Positions 1 to 13,190 are shown, counted from the stretch's first letter. The stretch is DNA of 64,000 nt from Sodiomyces alkalinus F11 (GCF_003711515.1 NW_021167091.1:330340-394339), one strand, 5' to 3'. Numbers and translations are program-made. Notes: generated by a model from the sequence alone, not told the origin.

Positions 1-149
1 GACTCCCTATTACTAGGCCTAATAAACGCCTATATAGTCCCCCGCGGGGCTAGTAAGGCACCGTAGTAGGAATCCTAGAGCTAGACCCCGGTTATACCGG
101 GTACGTTATCTTAGCCCCCCCCCCCCTTTAATTAAAATCCACGTCCTTT

Positions 150-3100
150 CGTGGAATATAGGGAGGAGTTAGGCGTGGCGGGAGCTACTACTCCGGTACC
201 GCGCTGAGTACGACGTGATAGTAATTTAGGAACCCAGCCTTAACCGTTTCACGAAAAGCCCCGTAAGCCCCTCCTAAGGGGTATACCGGCTAATTTAGGG
301 AGGAGGCCGTGCCCTCTTATATATCTATAAAAGATACCCGCTATATACGTAGACGTGGCGGGCCTACTGCGATACCTACACGGTTATATTCGGGACTAAA
401 GACGATGCCCTTATAATCTGGTTAATCTACTTAGAGAACTATTAGTTAGCCAGGATCCCCTAGAATACGCCCCTATAAGATATATTCGACACGGCACCGC
501 TATAGGGCCAATACGTCCTTATAGGGGACTTTAACCTATATTACCCCCTATAGTTATAGCCACCGCGGTACTACCCCCGAGCCGATACTCTATTTACCCT
601 AGCGACCCGGTAGAACCTAGACCTAGTAACCCCCCCCGGAATAACTATATAGTACCGCCCGGGTAGATATACTAGTACTATCGACCTTATATAGGTAATT
701 CAAGAGCTCCGCTACGACTTTAGCGGCCCGGATAAAACCGTTATCGGGTCTAACTATTATTTATAGATAGCCCGAATCCTTATAGAGACGGATACCTTAT
801 CGATTACCGCGACGATACTACCGCGGGACTTAGCCGGGCCCCGCTAGGTCTAGAAAGACTTCGACCCCTTATAGATCCCCTAGCTTACCGCTACGCCGCT
901 ATAGTAGACCGGCCCTTTTATATTACCACGGGATATCGATTTAGTACTTAATAACCTAATAAAAGACCTTATAACTATAGCCGATAAGGCCGCGCCGCGC
1001 CGCCGTAGGGGTACCCCTAGACGCCTATCTACCCCTTAGTAGAACGCTAAGCTAACCGTCTTTACCTAGGAAGTAAGCCGCCTTTACCGTAGATAAATAT
1101 CGAGGAAGTCCCGGAACCGATAGGACGACTTTGAAGAAGCGGAAAGGTGCCGAGATAAGGCTATAGTGGTAGCGAAGCGGCTATACTAGCGGTACCTACT
1201 TTACTTAACCGGGAAGGATAATAGTCTTCTTTAGCGGCTATAAAAATAGGAACGAACTAAAGGGGTTATACTACCGGACCCCCCGTTAGTACTACTACTA
1301 TACTAAGAGAATAACGATTACCCGGTAACTATACACGTAGAGAAGGCCGAAGTCCTTAGCCGGAAATTCTTCCCNNNNNNNNNNCCCCCCCCTCCTTACC
1401 GCCCCTAGGCCTTTAGGCGCGGAATTCCCCCCGGGGTAGGATATCCGCCGAGATATTACCGTAGCGGATATATAGGGGCGCCTTAAGAAAATAAAACCCT
1501 AGGCGGTATTAGGACCCGATAGACTCCTAGCAGGGCTCCTAAAAGCGTATAGACCCCCTTTATACTAAAGACTTAATACTATCTTTATAGCGTGCCTTAA
1601 AGCGAGCTATTACCCGAAGAGGTGCCGTCACGCTACCGTAGTAGTCCTTAAGAAGGAAGGCCGGCCGCTAGCCGACTATAGGAGAGTAAAAGGCTAACGA
1701 CCGATATTACTCCTTAGTATAATAGGTAAGGTCTTTAAGGGGATACTAGCTAACCGGATCGCGATTATAGTAGAGGAGTAACGGCTTCTCCTAGAGGGAT
1801 AAATAAGTAACCGGATAAGGCGAAGTATAAAGATAGTAGTATAAAGAGTTATAAAGGCCGTAAGAGCGAGCTAGCCTACGACGGCACCGCTTTAATACTT
1901 TAACTAGATATTAAAGGCGCCTTTAATACTATCCCCTATTCTCGCCTCCTTAGAGTGCTTAAAAGGAAAGGCTTCCCCCGGTAGCTTATTACCCTAATTA
2001 GTAGCTTCCTCTAAGACTATATAGCCTAGCTACTACTTAATAGCGAAACGGCCCCCCCGCGGTACCTCTGTGGTAATATACCGTAAGGCGCCCCGATCTC
2101 CCCTATCCTTTTTATCCTTTATATCTCTACTCTATACGAAGAATTAGAAAGAGTCCTTAAAATAACGGTAGTAGATTTTACCGACGATACGAATATTATC
2201 GCCTTCGGCAGGACGGAGGCGTAGACGCGGTAACGCCTCGCGGACGCGTGGCGGATATACCTAGATTAGGAGATAGCGAGCGGACTATAGTTCGAACTAG
2301 CTAAGTATATCTATATCCCCTTTACGAAGTTATACTAACCCTTACTTACCCCGTTCCCCCTCGGTGCTATATCGGTACTAGTAACGGAGGCGATAAAGTT
2401 CTTAGGCGTTTAGCTTAATAGGAAGCTTAACTTCCGACAAAACACTAAAGAGGTAAAGAGCCGATTAGCCACCTAAATATACGCCCTCTTTAGGCTTAGC
2501 GCGGTAGCGTGGGGGTATAGCTTTATAGATATAAGAAGACTATACCTTATAGTAATACGGCTAGTAATCGCTTACTACGCCTTAGCCGTTTATAAGATAG
2601 GGGCCGGCCCCCGGAAAGACCCCGCCGCGGTACTTATAACGGTATAGAACCGGTGCCTCCGATTAGTGGCCGGAGCCTATAAAGCTATACCGGTTAGGGT
2701 CCTTAAAAAGGAGACCTTTATCCCCCCCCTTAACCTATACCTCTTAAGCCTTACTGCCTAGAAGGTCCGCCGGATATAAGAGGAGGGAACCGAAGATAAG
2801 ATACTAGCCGGAGTATACGCTATAGTAAAAGCCTTAGCGGCACCGAATCGATACTATAGGACCCACGCGGCCCTCGCGTGGATAGCCTAGCTTAATACCC
2901 TAATAACCTAGACCGGAAACACGGCCCTAAGGAAAGCCCTTATAAAGGACTAGAGTCGAACCTAGGTAAAGGTATAGAGGCCGTATACCTACGCCGTAGT
3001 GGTACCGAGCCGCCCCCTAATATAACGCTCCCTCCGGAAATATAAAGGACTACTAAAGCTATAAAGTGCTATACTTACCTAAATTAGATTAGAAAAGCTA

Positions 3101-3440
3101 GGCCTATAGGCCTTCTTAGTAAAAGCGAGGGTGCCGGGATTTCTAATAACGCGGTGCCTCTATAGTAACGGAGGGGCAGAAATAGCGGAGTATATAGTGC
3201 TTTAATACTAGGACGTGACCGAGGAAGAGCGTAGAAAGCTTTTCGGTGCTATAGAGAGGCTACTCACGACTAAAGGGGATTTATACGACGTATTAGACTA
3301 TAACACCAAAGCCGGGGCGATAGCTAAATAGTTCCTATAACGGAAGAGGCTTAACGACTTCCGCTTTACCCTTAAAGTTATAGAAGCCTACGAGAACGCG
3401 GTGGTATCGTAGCGGGGAAAAAGTAATATAATAACCTAGT
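150..3440 (+). pseudogene. LINE A ORF2: endonuclease, reverse transcriptase and C-terminal domain, inactivated
   Basis: Reading through stops, an exonuclease-endonuclease-phosphatase domain starts near 200 (EYDVIVI, stop, EPSLNRF) and holds the GDFNLYYPL motif near 525-550, the degenerate form of GDFN-HHP. The GSNYYL at about 745-765 corresponds to the family's SDH motif. The RT follows: LDIKGAFNTI-like motif near 1900-1930, GAPISPILFILY near 2087-2120, and FTDDTNIIA near 2177-2205, where the FADD or YADD box of Tad-type LINEs is expected. The region from 2500 to 3440 is the connection and C-terminal part. Stops are TAG or TAA at Trp or Gln positions. The enzyme would nick genomic DNA and prime cDNA synthesis from its own RNA; this copy cannot be translated. 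Confidence 0.85.
1375..1384. other. Assembly gap of 10 N inside a C homopolymer
   Basis: Ten Ns interrupt a run of C in LINE A ORF2. The parallel copy at 14281-14300 reads through the same place with only a short C run and no extra sequence, so the gap is probably a homopolymer assembly artefact. Confidence 0.95.
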
Positions 3441-4345
3441 TAGTATTAAATAGGGGCCTTACTAGCCGGGACCCCGGCGGTATTAAAGCGTTATCGGGCT
3501 ATAGCCCACCCCCTCTTTACTCCTCGCTAGCCTTATCCTTATCTCCCTCGGAGGCACTAATACCGCTCTTAATATACTCGAGGTCCTAAAACCGGTTAGC
3601 TATTCTATTATCGCGGAGGCGCCGTAGCGGAACCGAAAAGGGATTACGTATATAGTTATGTATTAGGATACCTACTATCGCCTTTATACGGCGGACGCGG
3701 CGGAGGATATCCTATAAGGTCGCCTTTACCGATAAGGTACCGCCACGGCCGTGACCGGAAGGTAGCGCCCGAGAGACAGCCTATCTAAAGGATAAAGCCG
3801 CCGTTTATAGACGCTCCTTAGCCTAATAGGTTATTAGTAAGGCGCCACTGCGATACCGTAAGGAGACTACTTACCGTAGCGATACTATCGCTACTAGTAG
3901 CCTTTACCGATATATAAAGATTATAAGCGTTAATAAGACGCTATTACTACTTCTTCGTAGCGGGGGGGACCTATCGACTAGTTAGATTACCTTAATATAC
4001 CGACGGTATTACTATAGTATAGTAACGGCTTATATCCTTATAGGAGCACTGGCTATTAGTGTATTAGAAGTATACGGTACCGGTGCCAGTGGTATTAGCG
4101 TAGGCGGAAACGTTATCCGGGTAGCTGCCTAAACGCTCTCTATAACGGAGGTAACTACTATAGGTTAGCCACCACGATACTACTTCGGCACTATTAGGGT
4201 ATATATACGGTATAACTCGAATAGTACCTTACTTATACCGGTTATTATTATTACTAAAGGGAGATATCTACGGTTATTAGTATACTACTACCACGGTGCC
4301 GCTATAATATAGAGATACTTATATTATACTTTTATTTATAGTCAA

Positions 4346-6045
4346 TATTAAGATTATTATTACTGCTACATAATTAGTAAGAAGTAGTGCTAGTCGCTAT
4401 CTAGTTACCTCCCCAGACTAAGGACTATAACCCGCGTATAGCTAACTATACTACGGGTAGTCTTACAGATATAGAGGATAGTCCTTATACTAGCCCTATA
4501 CCAGGAGTCTAGTATACCCTTTACGGAGGAGTACGCTAAATACCTCCGCTAGCGATTCGCTACACGGATTATAGGTTTAGATAAGGACTACCCGGTAGTA
4601 TAAACCGTTACCCCGGTTATACGCGGTAATACCCGGAAAACTAAGGCGCCCGTTCGGAGATCAAGGTTCCTAAGAACTAAGAAACTAGTATACACGAACC
4701 CCCCTAAACACCCCCTAATATAACCCCGATTTACCGGAAAGATATAGGGGAAGCCGTTTAACCATAGACCTAAGGATAAGGCGGTAGCCGCGTTTAAGAT
4801 ATAGTTAAACTCCCTACTACCGGGCTATACCTTAGTGTATTCGGATAGATCGAAGAAAGGCCTAAATATAACCTAGGCCTTCTCTATCTAGCGAGACGGT
4901 AAAGAAATCACCTCTAGCTAAGGCCACCTATATAATACGGAGGTATTTAATAGGGAGGTAACGGGAGCTACTAAAAGCCTAGTAGCGATATTACGCCTGC
5001 CCGGGATATACGATATAATATACTATATCGATAATTAAGCTATCTTATAGGGACTCGCTAGGACCGCCCCGCTATTATCGAGATATAAATTCCTCCGGTA
5101 GTAACGTCTTACCTCTATTAATAAGGCTTAGCTATACTAAATACTAGGATATATAGGGATCCCGTGTAATACGAGAGCAGATAAACTTTATAATTTAGAA
5201 GATATATAGGGGAAACTACCGGAAAATAAAAGGACGACCCAGGCTAACGTTAAGGTACAAGCTATAGAATGCTATAAAACTAGGCTTCGAAAATAGTATA
5301 CTAAGAACCGCCCCTATAGTTACTCGACGGCGCTATAGGAGAAACTAAGCTTTAGTAGGCGGGAGCCCGAAGAACTCCGCCTGTCTTATAGGACACTAAT
5401 ACGCCTCCTATAAGCACGCACTAGGTATAGAGATTTTAATAAATACTACTAGCGATTTTATCACGAAGACTATATCGCGGAATATAGCTACGGTTATAAG
5501 AAGACCCGGGAGCACTTCGCTTACTACCGTAAGGTTAGGAATACCCGTAAATAGCTAACCTAGCTTTAGCACTACGATAAGGACGGGAATCAGACTATCC
5601 GATTTAACCCCGAAGAGACCCTTACGGAGATCCTTACGAACGGGGCGGCGTTCGCCGCCCTTAACGATATAACCGACTTCCTGGAAAAGATATACCTATT
5701 ACCCTTAAGGAGGGGCGTACCCGTAACCTAAATGTATAGGTGCTAGAAAACTATATAAAGGCCCCCGAGGGTATATAGCGAGATAACGAGATTCCCTTTA
5801 TTATTTTACTAACGTTTTATCTTATATACTATTTTAATAGTATAGTGTAGGATTTATCTTATTTTAGTGGAGAAAGGTTATAGAGTTAAGCGCTTAGCAC
5901 TATATAGTCTTCGCATATATACATAGAATCCGCACCGCCTAATACTCTAATAGGGGGCGCGGTCCTAGCATTCACTAAGTACTGCTAAGGCGTTAAATAG
6001 AAACACATATATATAATACATACTAGGTAGAACCTCAACTGACAT
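4346..6045 (+). mobile_element. LINE B, 5'-truncated copy (RNase H end and 3' tail)
   Basis: This segment is parallel to 11820-13531 of the longer LINE B copy, including the RNase H region, the arginine-rich C terminus and the 3' tail that ends in a short TA-rich microsatellite after TAAATAGAAACA. The lack of endonuclease and RT fits 5' truncation during target-primed reverse transcription, usual for LINEs. The exact 5' break is within 4346-4400. Confidence 0.75.
4440..5730 (+). pseudogene. LINE B ORF2 C-terminal fragment with RNase H domain
   Basis: Near 4830-5060 the frame gives YSDRSKKGLN, matching the first catalytic Asp of type I RNase H (YSDGSK). An AEVTGA-like segment follows (here REVTGATK), then YYIDN with the third acidic position. 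Near 5150-5200 comes GYIGIPCNTRADKL, the GHIGIPGNERADKLA signature. The domain would degrade RNA in the RNA-DNA hybrid. Former Gln and Trp codons are stops throughout. The final 400 bases encode an Arg- and Tyr-rich tail. Confidence 0.8.
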
Positions 6046-6379
6046 ACGCACCCCTACTATTACTACTACGAGTAGGGTTAATACACTAAAGACCTTAATA
6101 GCTGCCCTACTCCTAAGAACCACCCTGGCCTTCGGGCTTATATAACGCGGCTAAAACGGACGATACGGGTATTACTAGATATCTAACTCCCCGCTCTGCC
6201 TAGTAGTACTAGGTATAGCTAGGCAGGCGCGGCGCGCTACCCTACAGGAGCCTTAGAAGGACTCCTATAAAACTACCTATATCTTACGACCACTCTCCCA
6301 AAAAGTTCTCTCCTCGGACCCACTATACCTAAACGGAAGAAGGCCTAAACGCCTCTCCCGCTAACTAATAGGACCCGGA

Positions 6380-6765
6380 CCTAGACTAAAGCCTAGTATA
6401 AGGACGCCGCCGCCGCCCCGATAAATATATTAGAAGTAGCCCCGAATAAGAATAACGGTAATTACTTTACCGTATATACCTAAAAGTAACTATAACAGAC
6501 TATAACAACCCTTATTTAATCTCTATAGTAGAAAGCCTGCGCTGTCGATATCCTAATCCAGGCCGTCGAATAGGGTATATCTACAGCTAAGGATACGCTG
6601 GGAGCTAATACCGCCCTAAGAAGCTAGCTTAGTAATCAATTTATTAGCCTAATTAAAATAAGAGTATAGGCTCTAATAGCTAGTATAAACCCGCCTAGGC
6701 CTTAAAGAAACGGCCTAAAACCACGGATAATCTTGACTCCGGTACCCAAGACCCAAAAACAGCCC
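6380..6765 (+). pseudogene. LINE C ORF1 N-terminal fragment (probable)
   Basis: One frame reads through few stops from about 6520: AVDILIQAVEQGIS, then LRSQLSNQFISLIKIRVQAL, then a Pro-, Lys- and Arg-rich segment ending in PVPKTQKQPIS. A helical N terminus followed by a basic linker suits the RNA-binding ORF1 protein of Tad-like LINEs. No RRM or zinc knuckle is present because the deletion junction follows at about 6765. The assignment rests on position and composition, not on a diagnostic motif. Confidence 0.4.
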
Positions 6766-7738
6766 ATCTCGAAGCCCTTAAGCATATACAACAATTCTTA
6801 GGCGACTGGGCCTCTGTTTTCTATACCGACGGCTCCCTAGGCCACCCTACAAGGCCTCCTACAGGGCCTCCGCAGGCTGCAGCTGCTGTGATACAGTTAG
6901 CTACTCCCGATAGGCCCTGTAAAGCTATAGGCATTAACCTAGGGGACTCTGCCGAAGCCGCCGACGCCGAATTATACGCTATTCTTCAGGCCCTTTATAC
7001 TGCCCTAGAGCAGTCGCCTAGGCCCCTAGAGTGCTATATTTTTAGCGATTTACAGGCGGCTATTCAGAAGCTTCAGCGCTCCTCGCAGTAGGCTATAGAG
7101 GCTAAGATCCTTATCCTACAACTAAAACAACAGGGCACTTTAGTCTCTGTATAGTGGTGCCCTTCGTATATAGGGATAGAAGGGAACGAACTAGCGGATA
7201 AGGCAGCTAAATAGGCGTTAGACCCTAAAAAAGCTGCTAAATCTATTAGCTTAGTTACCCTTAGCCACTTAAAACGCCGGGTTAACGAAGCCTTAGTTAG
7301 AGACTGGAAGGCTTTATGGAACGAAGAGGAAGAGGCGGAAAAAATGGGTAAATCGGTGCGTTTAGGCCGCCTTTATAGGCGCCTAGTCCGAGATAACCTT
7401 CGTTTTTCCCGAAAACCGCTACCGACACAGGGCCCTAGGTGGATAAAGTCGGCTTGTATTTAGTTAAAACCCGGCTTCGGATACCTAACATCCCACTAAA
7501 AAAGGGCCCGAAACTGCGCTAACGACCGCTATTCCTGTCCCGGCTCCCCTATACAGGATACAGCCCCCCTTATCCTTTCCTGCCCTTTTTATAAAAATAA
7601 TCGAAAAGCCCTACAGGAAGCCCTAGCAGGCCTACCGCTATCTCTACCACTATGATTTGGTACTAAAAGAGGTATACAGGCCTTAGAGGCCTATCTTTTA
7701 GATACTAAAATAGCCTCGGCAGAGTGGTACAGGGCGTA
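6765..7738 (+). pseudogene. LINE C RNase H and ORF2 C-terminal domain
   Basis: The frame begins ALKHIQQFLGDWASVFYTDGS, the first catalytic Asp being in YTDGS. The longest uninterrupted stretch, 6888-7091, holds DAELYAILQALY (catalytic Glu) and YIFSDLQAAI (catalytic Asp). After a stop at a Gln codon the frame resumes with WWCPSYIGIEGNELADKAAK, which carries the last RNase H signature. Further on come a RARNCANDRYSCPG Cys/His cluster, typical of the C-terminal zinc-binding part of these ORF2 proteins, and ASAEWYRA just before the end. The four acidic positions survive, so this is the best-preserved LINE domain in the window, but stops prevent full translation. Confidence 0.85.
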
Positions 7739-7914
7739 AACCTCGGATCCTGCGGTCTAGTTATCTGTTTTTTTTTTTACCTGTTTTCGGGATATTAGGC
7801 AGACTGTTACGGAAGATTTCCTTTGTTTATTACCGTTTATTACTGTAACTAGCTTATTCTAGCCCTTAGCTTTAGGGCAAAGGCGCCGCGCCATAGCTTT
7901 AGGGCTACACGCGC

Positions 7915-7947
7915 GTAATGAATAAAAATAAAAAAAAATAAAAAACC
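7915..7947 (+). repeat. A-rich 3' tail of LINE C
   Basis: GCGCGTAATGAAT is followed by A-rich sequence broken by single T residues. The other LINE C copy ends the same way at about 22848-22871, which fixes the 3' end of the family. Confidence 0.8.
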
Positions 7948-8089
7948 CCGCCTAGGGCGCCGGGAGGCAAAGACTCCTAACCCCGACCGAATAGTATAGC
8001 ACCGCCCGGTAAGACTAATCCTAGCCTACCGCCCGCTAAAGCACCCCCCGCGAAGCCTATAGGACCTGTCCTATAGCCCGTAAGCTAGT

Positions 8090-9260
8090 AAACTCGACCC
8101 CCTAAGTACTAGGATTAGACTATTATAGAGAAGAAGGGGAAGAAGAAGAATAACGCGACGCCCCTTAGTTTATAGGAGAAGCGCCCCCTAAAAGACCCCT
8201 AGAAGAAAAAGGATAATACGGTCTTCCTCCGATTCTTACCTAAGATAATACTATAACTAGAATAATAAGAGCCTATAGTAATTATCCGCCGCGTAGTCAC
8301 GGAGACTGGTAAGGTAAATAATTAAGGTATTATTATAGTAGAATATACCTATACCGGGTCGGCGCTATAACTATATAACTCCTAGGCAAAGAAGAGGATC
8401 CTAGACGCTAAGGAGGATATTCGGGCCGTTACCGGAGCTCTCTACGTATAAGGAGTACAGATCTAGTATACTTTCGTTATATATAAAGTTATCGATTTTA
8501 TTAACGATATAAAGGTCACGGAGGCCCTTATTAAGAAAAAGGCCCTAAAGCGAACGGAGATAAAACTAGTCTATATAATAGAAGATGGTAAACCGACTAA
8601 TAGCTATAGTCTATCTACTTAGTATATCTCCTTCAAGATAGAACTAAAATAACGGTTTCGCCTATTTAAGACTTCCCTAATAGTAAAACCATAAGATGCT
8701 AAAGAGGCCGTAGTCTAATACGAAAAGTACTAAGGATACTACCCCGGATATACCTATAATAGCGGGACTAAGTATAGTATATACGGTACTGCTATAGTAG
8801 AAGACTATAGCTATAAGGCCTATTATATTAACTACTATAGACTCTACGCCACGAATAACGAAAAATACCCGGTAAAGCCTAAGAGGGTCAAAGGTAAGAT
8901 TATTCCTCCTATAAAAGCTAAGCTTAATAAGATTCGAGTAGAGGGTATAGCTCTCTACACGAGACTATAAAACCCAAAATAGCCTATTAACATAAAGGAG
9001 CCTAGTTAAAAGGCACCCCTAGCTACCGACCCCGTTAACCCCGGTATAGCCGGAGGGGGTAAAGCCACTATCTCCGACCCTGGTAATACCGGAGTTAGTA
9101 AGAGCGGGGAGATATAGGATAGGGTAGATATAGAGGTCGATACCGCCCTCCCCGAAAGAACTAACTAGCCTAAGACCCTAAAGAGGTTAAAGGAGGACCG
9201 GACAATAACGCCTACTACGACGAAGAAGCTGATAACGATACGCTTATAGCTAAAGATAAG
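8090..9260 (+). pseudogene. LINE B ORF1 with degraded zinc knuckles
   Basis: A Lys-rich start (KKKNNATPL near 8130-8165) is followed by a core domain near 8390-8700. From about 8720 a knuckle cluster reads YHPGYTYNSGTKYSIYG and then SYKAYYINYYRLYATN. Cys in the usual CxxC pattern has become Tyr at most positions, which is the TGC to TAC change expected from RIP on the opposite strand. Basic KPKRVKGK follows. ORF1 proteins of this class bind the LINE RNA. No start codon can be chosen safely. Confidence 0.65.
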
Positions 9261-9379
9261 CGCTTCTTAGGATACTACCTAGAGAGGGACAATAATAATA
9301 CTATCCGATATATATACTAGCCAGTAGTAAATAATAAGCTTACCGGGGGGCCTAACCCCGGAAGGAACTTATCTATATT

Positions 9380-12300
9380 TAATAGAACGTGGATAAGAAC
9401 CGTAACCTACTAAAAGTAACGCTTATAATCGCCTAGGAATATGAACTAAATATAATAATATACTAGGAGCCGCTAAAAGACGAGGCACGACTTCGTACTC
9501 TGCTTAACCTACCCGGCTATAAGAAGTACTCCCCTATACGAATATAGCCTTACCCGGGGGATAAACCCCGGGTAATTATATACGTTAAAAATAACCTTAA
9601 CTCGTAGTAGCTTAAATCGCTAATGCCGGGATCTAGGGACTTACTCCTAGTCCGGGCTAATAGTATAAACTTCCTAACTATATACCAAGGAATCTTAGAA
9701 GATTTAGATATATAGGATACCCTAATAGGAGCCTAATAAACGCTACTACTAAATATTATAATCGTAGGGGACTTTAACGCTAGATATATAGACTAGGAAC
9801 CGGATATTTACTAAACTACTAGAAAAGGCTATAAGGTTACTAAGTGGATAACCCTTCACGGATTATCTTTATATAATATACTCGGAGCAAAGACCTATAG
9901 CCGAGGCGGGGTATATACCGTTATCGACCTAGTCTTCTTAATAGCACTATATATTAATATAAAGGTAGTAGTAGAGGCCGGAGCTCCGGCCTACTATTAC
10001 CTATTATTAAATAGAATTAGCACCGTATATATTACCCTAGTAAACGATATTACTAGGGTAGATCGCTATAAGCTCCCCGCGGATAAGGAGAAGCAGGCTA
10101 TAATAAAAAAGGAGGTTATAGATAACCTACGCCTCTAAACCTAACCCCCGAACCAGGACTTAGATAGACTTAATTAGTAGACTTAATAGCTAATCGATAT
10201 TATCGTAGGCCCTATACGCCGGCTTAGGATAAGATACTAAGAGCTTACTATAAATAATAAGCCCTAGTAGAATAATAAATATAAGGAAGCCTATAAGTAG
10301 ACTATCTGCCGTAGATATTATAACCTGCATAATACTAAGGCACGCGACGACTTTTATAGAACGGTATAATAGGTTAGTAGAGAATACTAAAATAAAAGAA
10401 TTAGGGAGGTAAGGACGCCAAGGAGCTATATAAGATTATAGGCTAGTATAAACATAGCGATAGCCTCTCCTCCCCGCCTATCTTCTATGATAGAGTCGGA
10501 TATTTTAAGGATACCTGAAAATGAGAGCTACTTCGAAGGATAAAGTTAGCATAGAAGCTAGTAGTACCGGACCTTTAAGACCCCTAGAATTATCTATTAG
10601 AGCCCAAGAAATACTATATACCGGAGGATAGACCTATCCTTAGAGATAAGGCGCGGTATTTCACGGTAGAAGTATATACTGTAGCCCCTAAAGGGGATAC
10701 TATTAGTGTCCCGCTCCTACGCCTAGTATAGCTAAAAATCAAAGAAAGAGTAACGGAACTCTTTAAGGTCTATAGATTAGCAGGATACTACCTATAACTC
10801 TTTCGTAAAAAGGATATAGTAATAATCGATAAACTAGGAAACGATACCGGAATAGTTATAGGGTATAGGCTAATCTAACTACTTAGCGTCCTCGGTAAAG
10901 GCCTTAAACGTATTATCGCGAAGAGGACGGCTTATTAAACTATATCCGCGGGAATTCTTAACCCCTGGTATATTAGAGCTCTACTAGGATAATTCATATT
11001 TAACTATATAGTAGTCCTTACTTATAAAGTCCAGTTATAGCTATTATAGGGGAAGTAAGTTATTACCATAACTAATAATATACAAGGAGCGTTTGACTTA
11101 GTCCTGCACGGATAATTTATAAATAGGCTACGAAAATATAGGTAAGACTCCCTAACTATTCAGTGGTAGGATAGCTTCGCCTCGTAAAAAGACGCTTATA
11201 TAATCTCTAAAGCCTCCTATCTATATAGGTATACCCTGCTAGACTCCGTAGGACTCCTCTAAGACTCCTTAGCCTCCCCGATTAGGTACGCCTTTAGTAT
11301 CCCAGAAATACACCGTCTACCTAATATAGGGAACCGCTTTAGATACACTGATAACTCCTATATTATCACGGTCTATATAAACCTTAATAAGTAATAACGG
11401 CGGCGACCGAGATACTAAAGTAGTAGCTCTAATAGCATAAAGATAATAGGGTAAGCTAGACTACAATAAAGCCGAAGCCTAACTTTTCTCCAGCTAAAAG
11501 GATCCTTAATTTCTAAGTATTTATATACTTTAGTTTAACTACGCGGTCACGGTTACTTATATCGTTAACTACTAGGATATAAAGACCCTAACTATACTAA
11601 GGCGGCTCGGGATTTATATAGATAGACGATTAGAGTTTAACCGCTACGTAAAGATATAGGCAAAAAAGGGACTTAAGATCGCTAACTATATCTAAGGCCT
11701 TATAGGGGCTTCTTATAAACTAAACCTAGCCCTGCTACGCAGGGCCGTACTAACCTACGTCCTAACCGTTCCCTATTATACTCCGGAGATTTAGTAGGAA
11801 AGGAGAATAGTACTAGTATAGGGTCGTACTAATATAATTAGTAAAAAGTAGTATCGATTAACCTCCGGATACCTCCCTAGGACTAGGATTATAAATGCGT
11901 ATAGCTTACTATAATCCGCGTAATACTCCTGATATAGAAGATAGTCCTAATAGCAGCCCTATACCGAGAATCTAGTATACCTTTAGCGGAGGACTATACC
12001 GAATACCTATAATAAAGATACGCGATTCATATCGCTAGCCTCGATAAAGACTACCCTATAATATAATCCGTAACCCCTATTACTAAAAGAGATATACAGT
12101 AAGCCAAAGCTCTAATTAGAAAATTAAGGATCTTATAGACTAAGGAACTAGTATATATAAACCCGCTATAATACCCCGTAATTTGACCCCGATTTACCGG
12201 GAGATCGTACCACGATAAAATACTATTTAATAGATTATTTAAGAAGCATATAACCACCGCGTTTAATTATTAGATACGCACCCTCCCGTCTAACTATATA

Positions 12301-13190
12301 CTAGTCTTTTCCGACCGGTCCTAGAAAGACTAAAATATAACCTAGGCCTACTCTATCTAGCGCGATAATAGAGAAATCACCTCCGGACACGGTTATCTAT
12401 ATAACACGGTAATCTTTAACGGGGAAATAACAGGAGCCTCTAAGGGTCCTACTATAGTATTACGCCTCCCCGGAATAGGTAATATAATAAGCTATATTAA
12501 TAGCTATGCTATACTATAACGACTTACTAGGATAGCCCCCTGCTTATTAAAATAGGAGTTTCTCTAATAGTAATGCCTTTTAGCGATTATCTTAGCCTAG
12601 CTACATTAAAGCCCGGGGTATATAGAAATACCGGGTAATAAGTAAGCGGATACGTTATATGCTATAGTATCGGGGATACTACTGGAGAATAATAGGCCGA
12701 CCTAGGCTAGTATTAAAGTAATAGCGCTTAAATATTATAGGACTAGGCTTTAAAAATAGCACGCTAAAGCCCGCGCCCGCGGGTATAATATAATACTATA
12801 AAGTAAACTCGGATTTAGTTAGCAGTAGCCGGAGGAACTAAAGCTACCCCGTACGATACTAATACGCCTCCTATAGGTATATACGAGGTATAGAGATTTC
12901 CGGGAGCATTATAAAAGGTTCTTCCACGAAGACCTTGTAGCTAACTATAGCTACAGATACAGGAAGACGCGGGAGCACTTTATCTACTACGATAAGGTCG
13001 GGAACTCACGTAACTAGTTACCCTAACTATAGCACTATTTAAAGGATAAAGAATACCTCCGCCGATATAAACCCTAGGAAACTAATATAGAGATCCTAAC
13101 GAATAAGGCGGCTTTCGCCGCCCTGAAGAAGATAACGGGCTTCCTGGATAGGATATACCTATTAGCCTTAAGGAGAGGTATACCCGCGCT
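9380..13190 (+). pseudogene. LINE B ORF2: endonuclease, reverse transcriptase, RNase H
   Basis: The endonuclease begins near 9400 (LIIAQEYELNII read through a stop), with IIVGDFNAR at about 9752-9784 and VIDLVFL near 9922-9943. The SDH box is degraded to AYYYLLL near 9988. The RT shows NIQGAFDLVLHG near 11075-11110, SLASPI near 11270 and RYTDNSYIIT near 11340-11370, so the second Asp of the active site is Asn. RNase H lies at 12298-12700 (VFSDRS, then ITGASK), and the last acidic position is YINS here against YIDN in the truncated copy. Many Gln and Trp codons are stops; the protein is dead. Confidence 0.8.

Larger units (their letters stand above)
1..4345 (+). mobile_element. LINE A copy 1 (Tad-like non-LTR retrotransposon), RIP-degraded, runs off the left edge
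   Basis: The stretch reads as an ORF2 with endonuclease, reverse transcriptase and C-terminal region, followed by about 900 bases of 3' region without coding signal (about 3440-4345). The same sequence recurs at 13532-14312 and 59652-60770 on the plus strand and, inverted, at 44326-47230 and 61560-64000, so this is the reference copy of a dispersed family. Its ORF1 and 5' end lie outside the window; the inverted copy at 44326-47230 shows what they look like. The 3' boundary is set where similarity to the next LINE family (B) begins and is uncertain by about 50 bases. Confidence 0.85.
6046..7950 (+). mobile_element. LINE C internal-deletion derivative, relatively lightly mutated
   Basis: The left part (6046-6765) resembles a LINE 5' region with the start of ORF1. 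The right part (6765-7740) is RNase H plus the ORF2 C terminus, followed by an untranslated tail and an A-rich end. Endonuclease and RT are missing, so ORF1 is joined straight to RNase H. CpA and TpG are far commoner here than in the neighbours; line 6721-6780 alone has five CpA. The copy therefore looks younger or less exposed to RIP. The second LINE C copy (14313-22871, split) supports the 3' half. Confidence 0.7.

Noticed and set aside
2952..2964. Sequence resembling a Pol III B box on the minus strand (GGTTCGACTC)
   Set aside because: It is within LINE A ORF2 coding sequence, recurs in copy 4 for that reason, and has no A box or tRNA fold near it.
12051..12257. Minus-strand open frame of 68 codons
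   Set aside because: It lies opposite LINE B ORF2 just before RNase H; the plus strand has the recognised family motifs, so it is a shadow.
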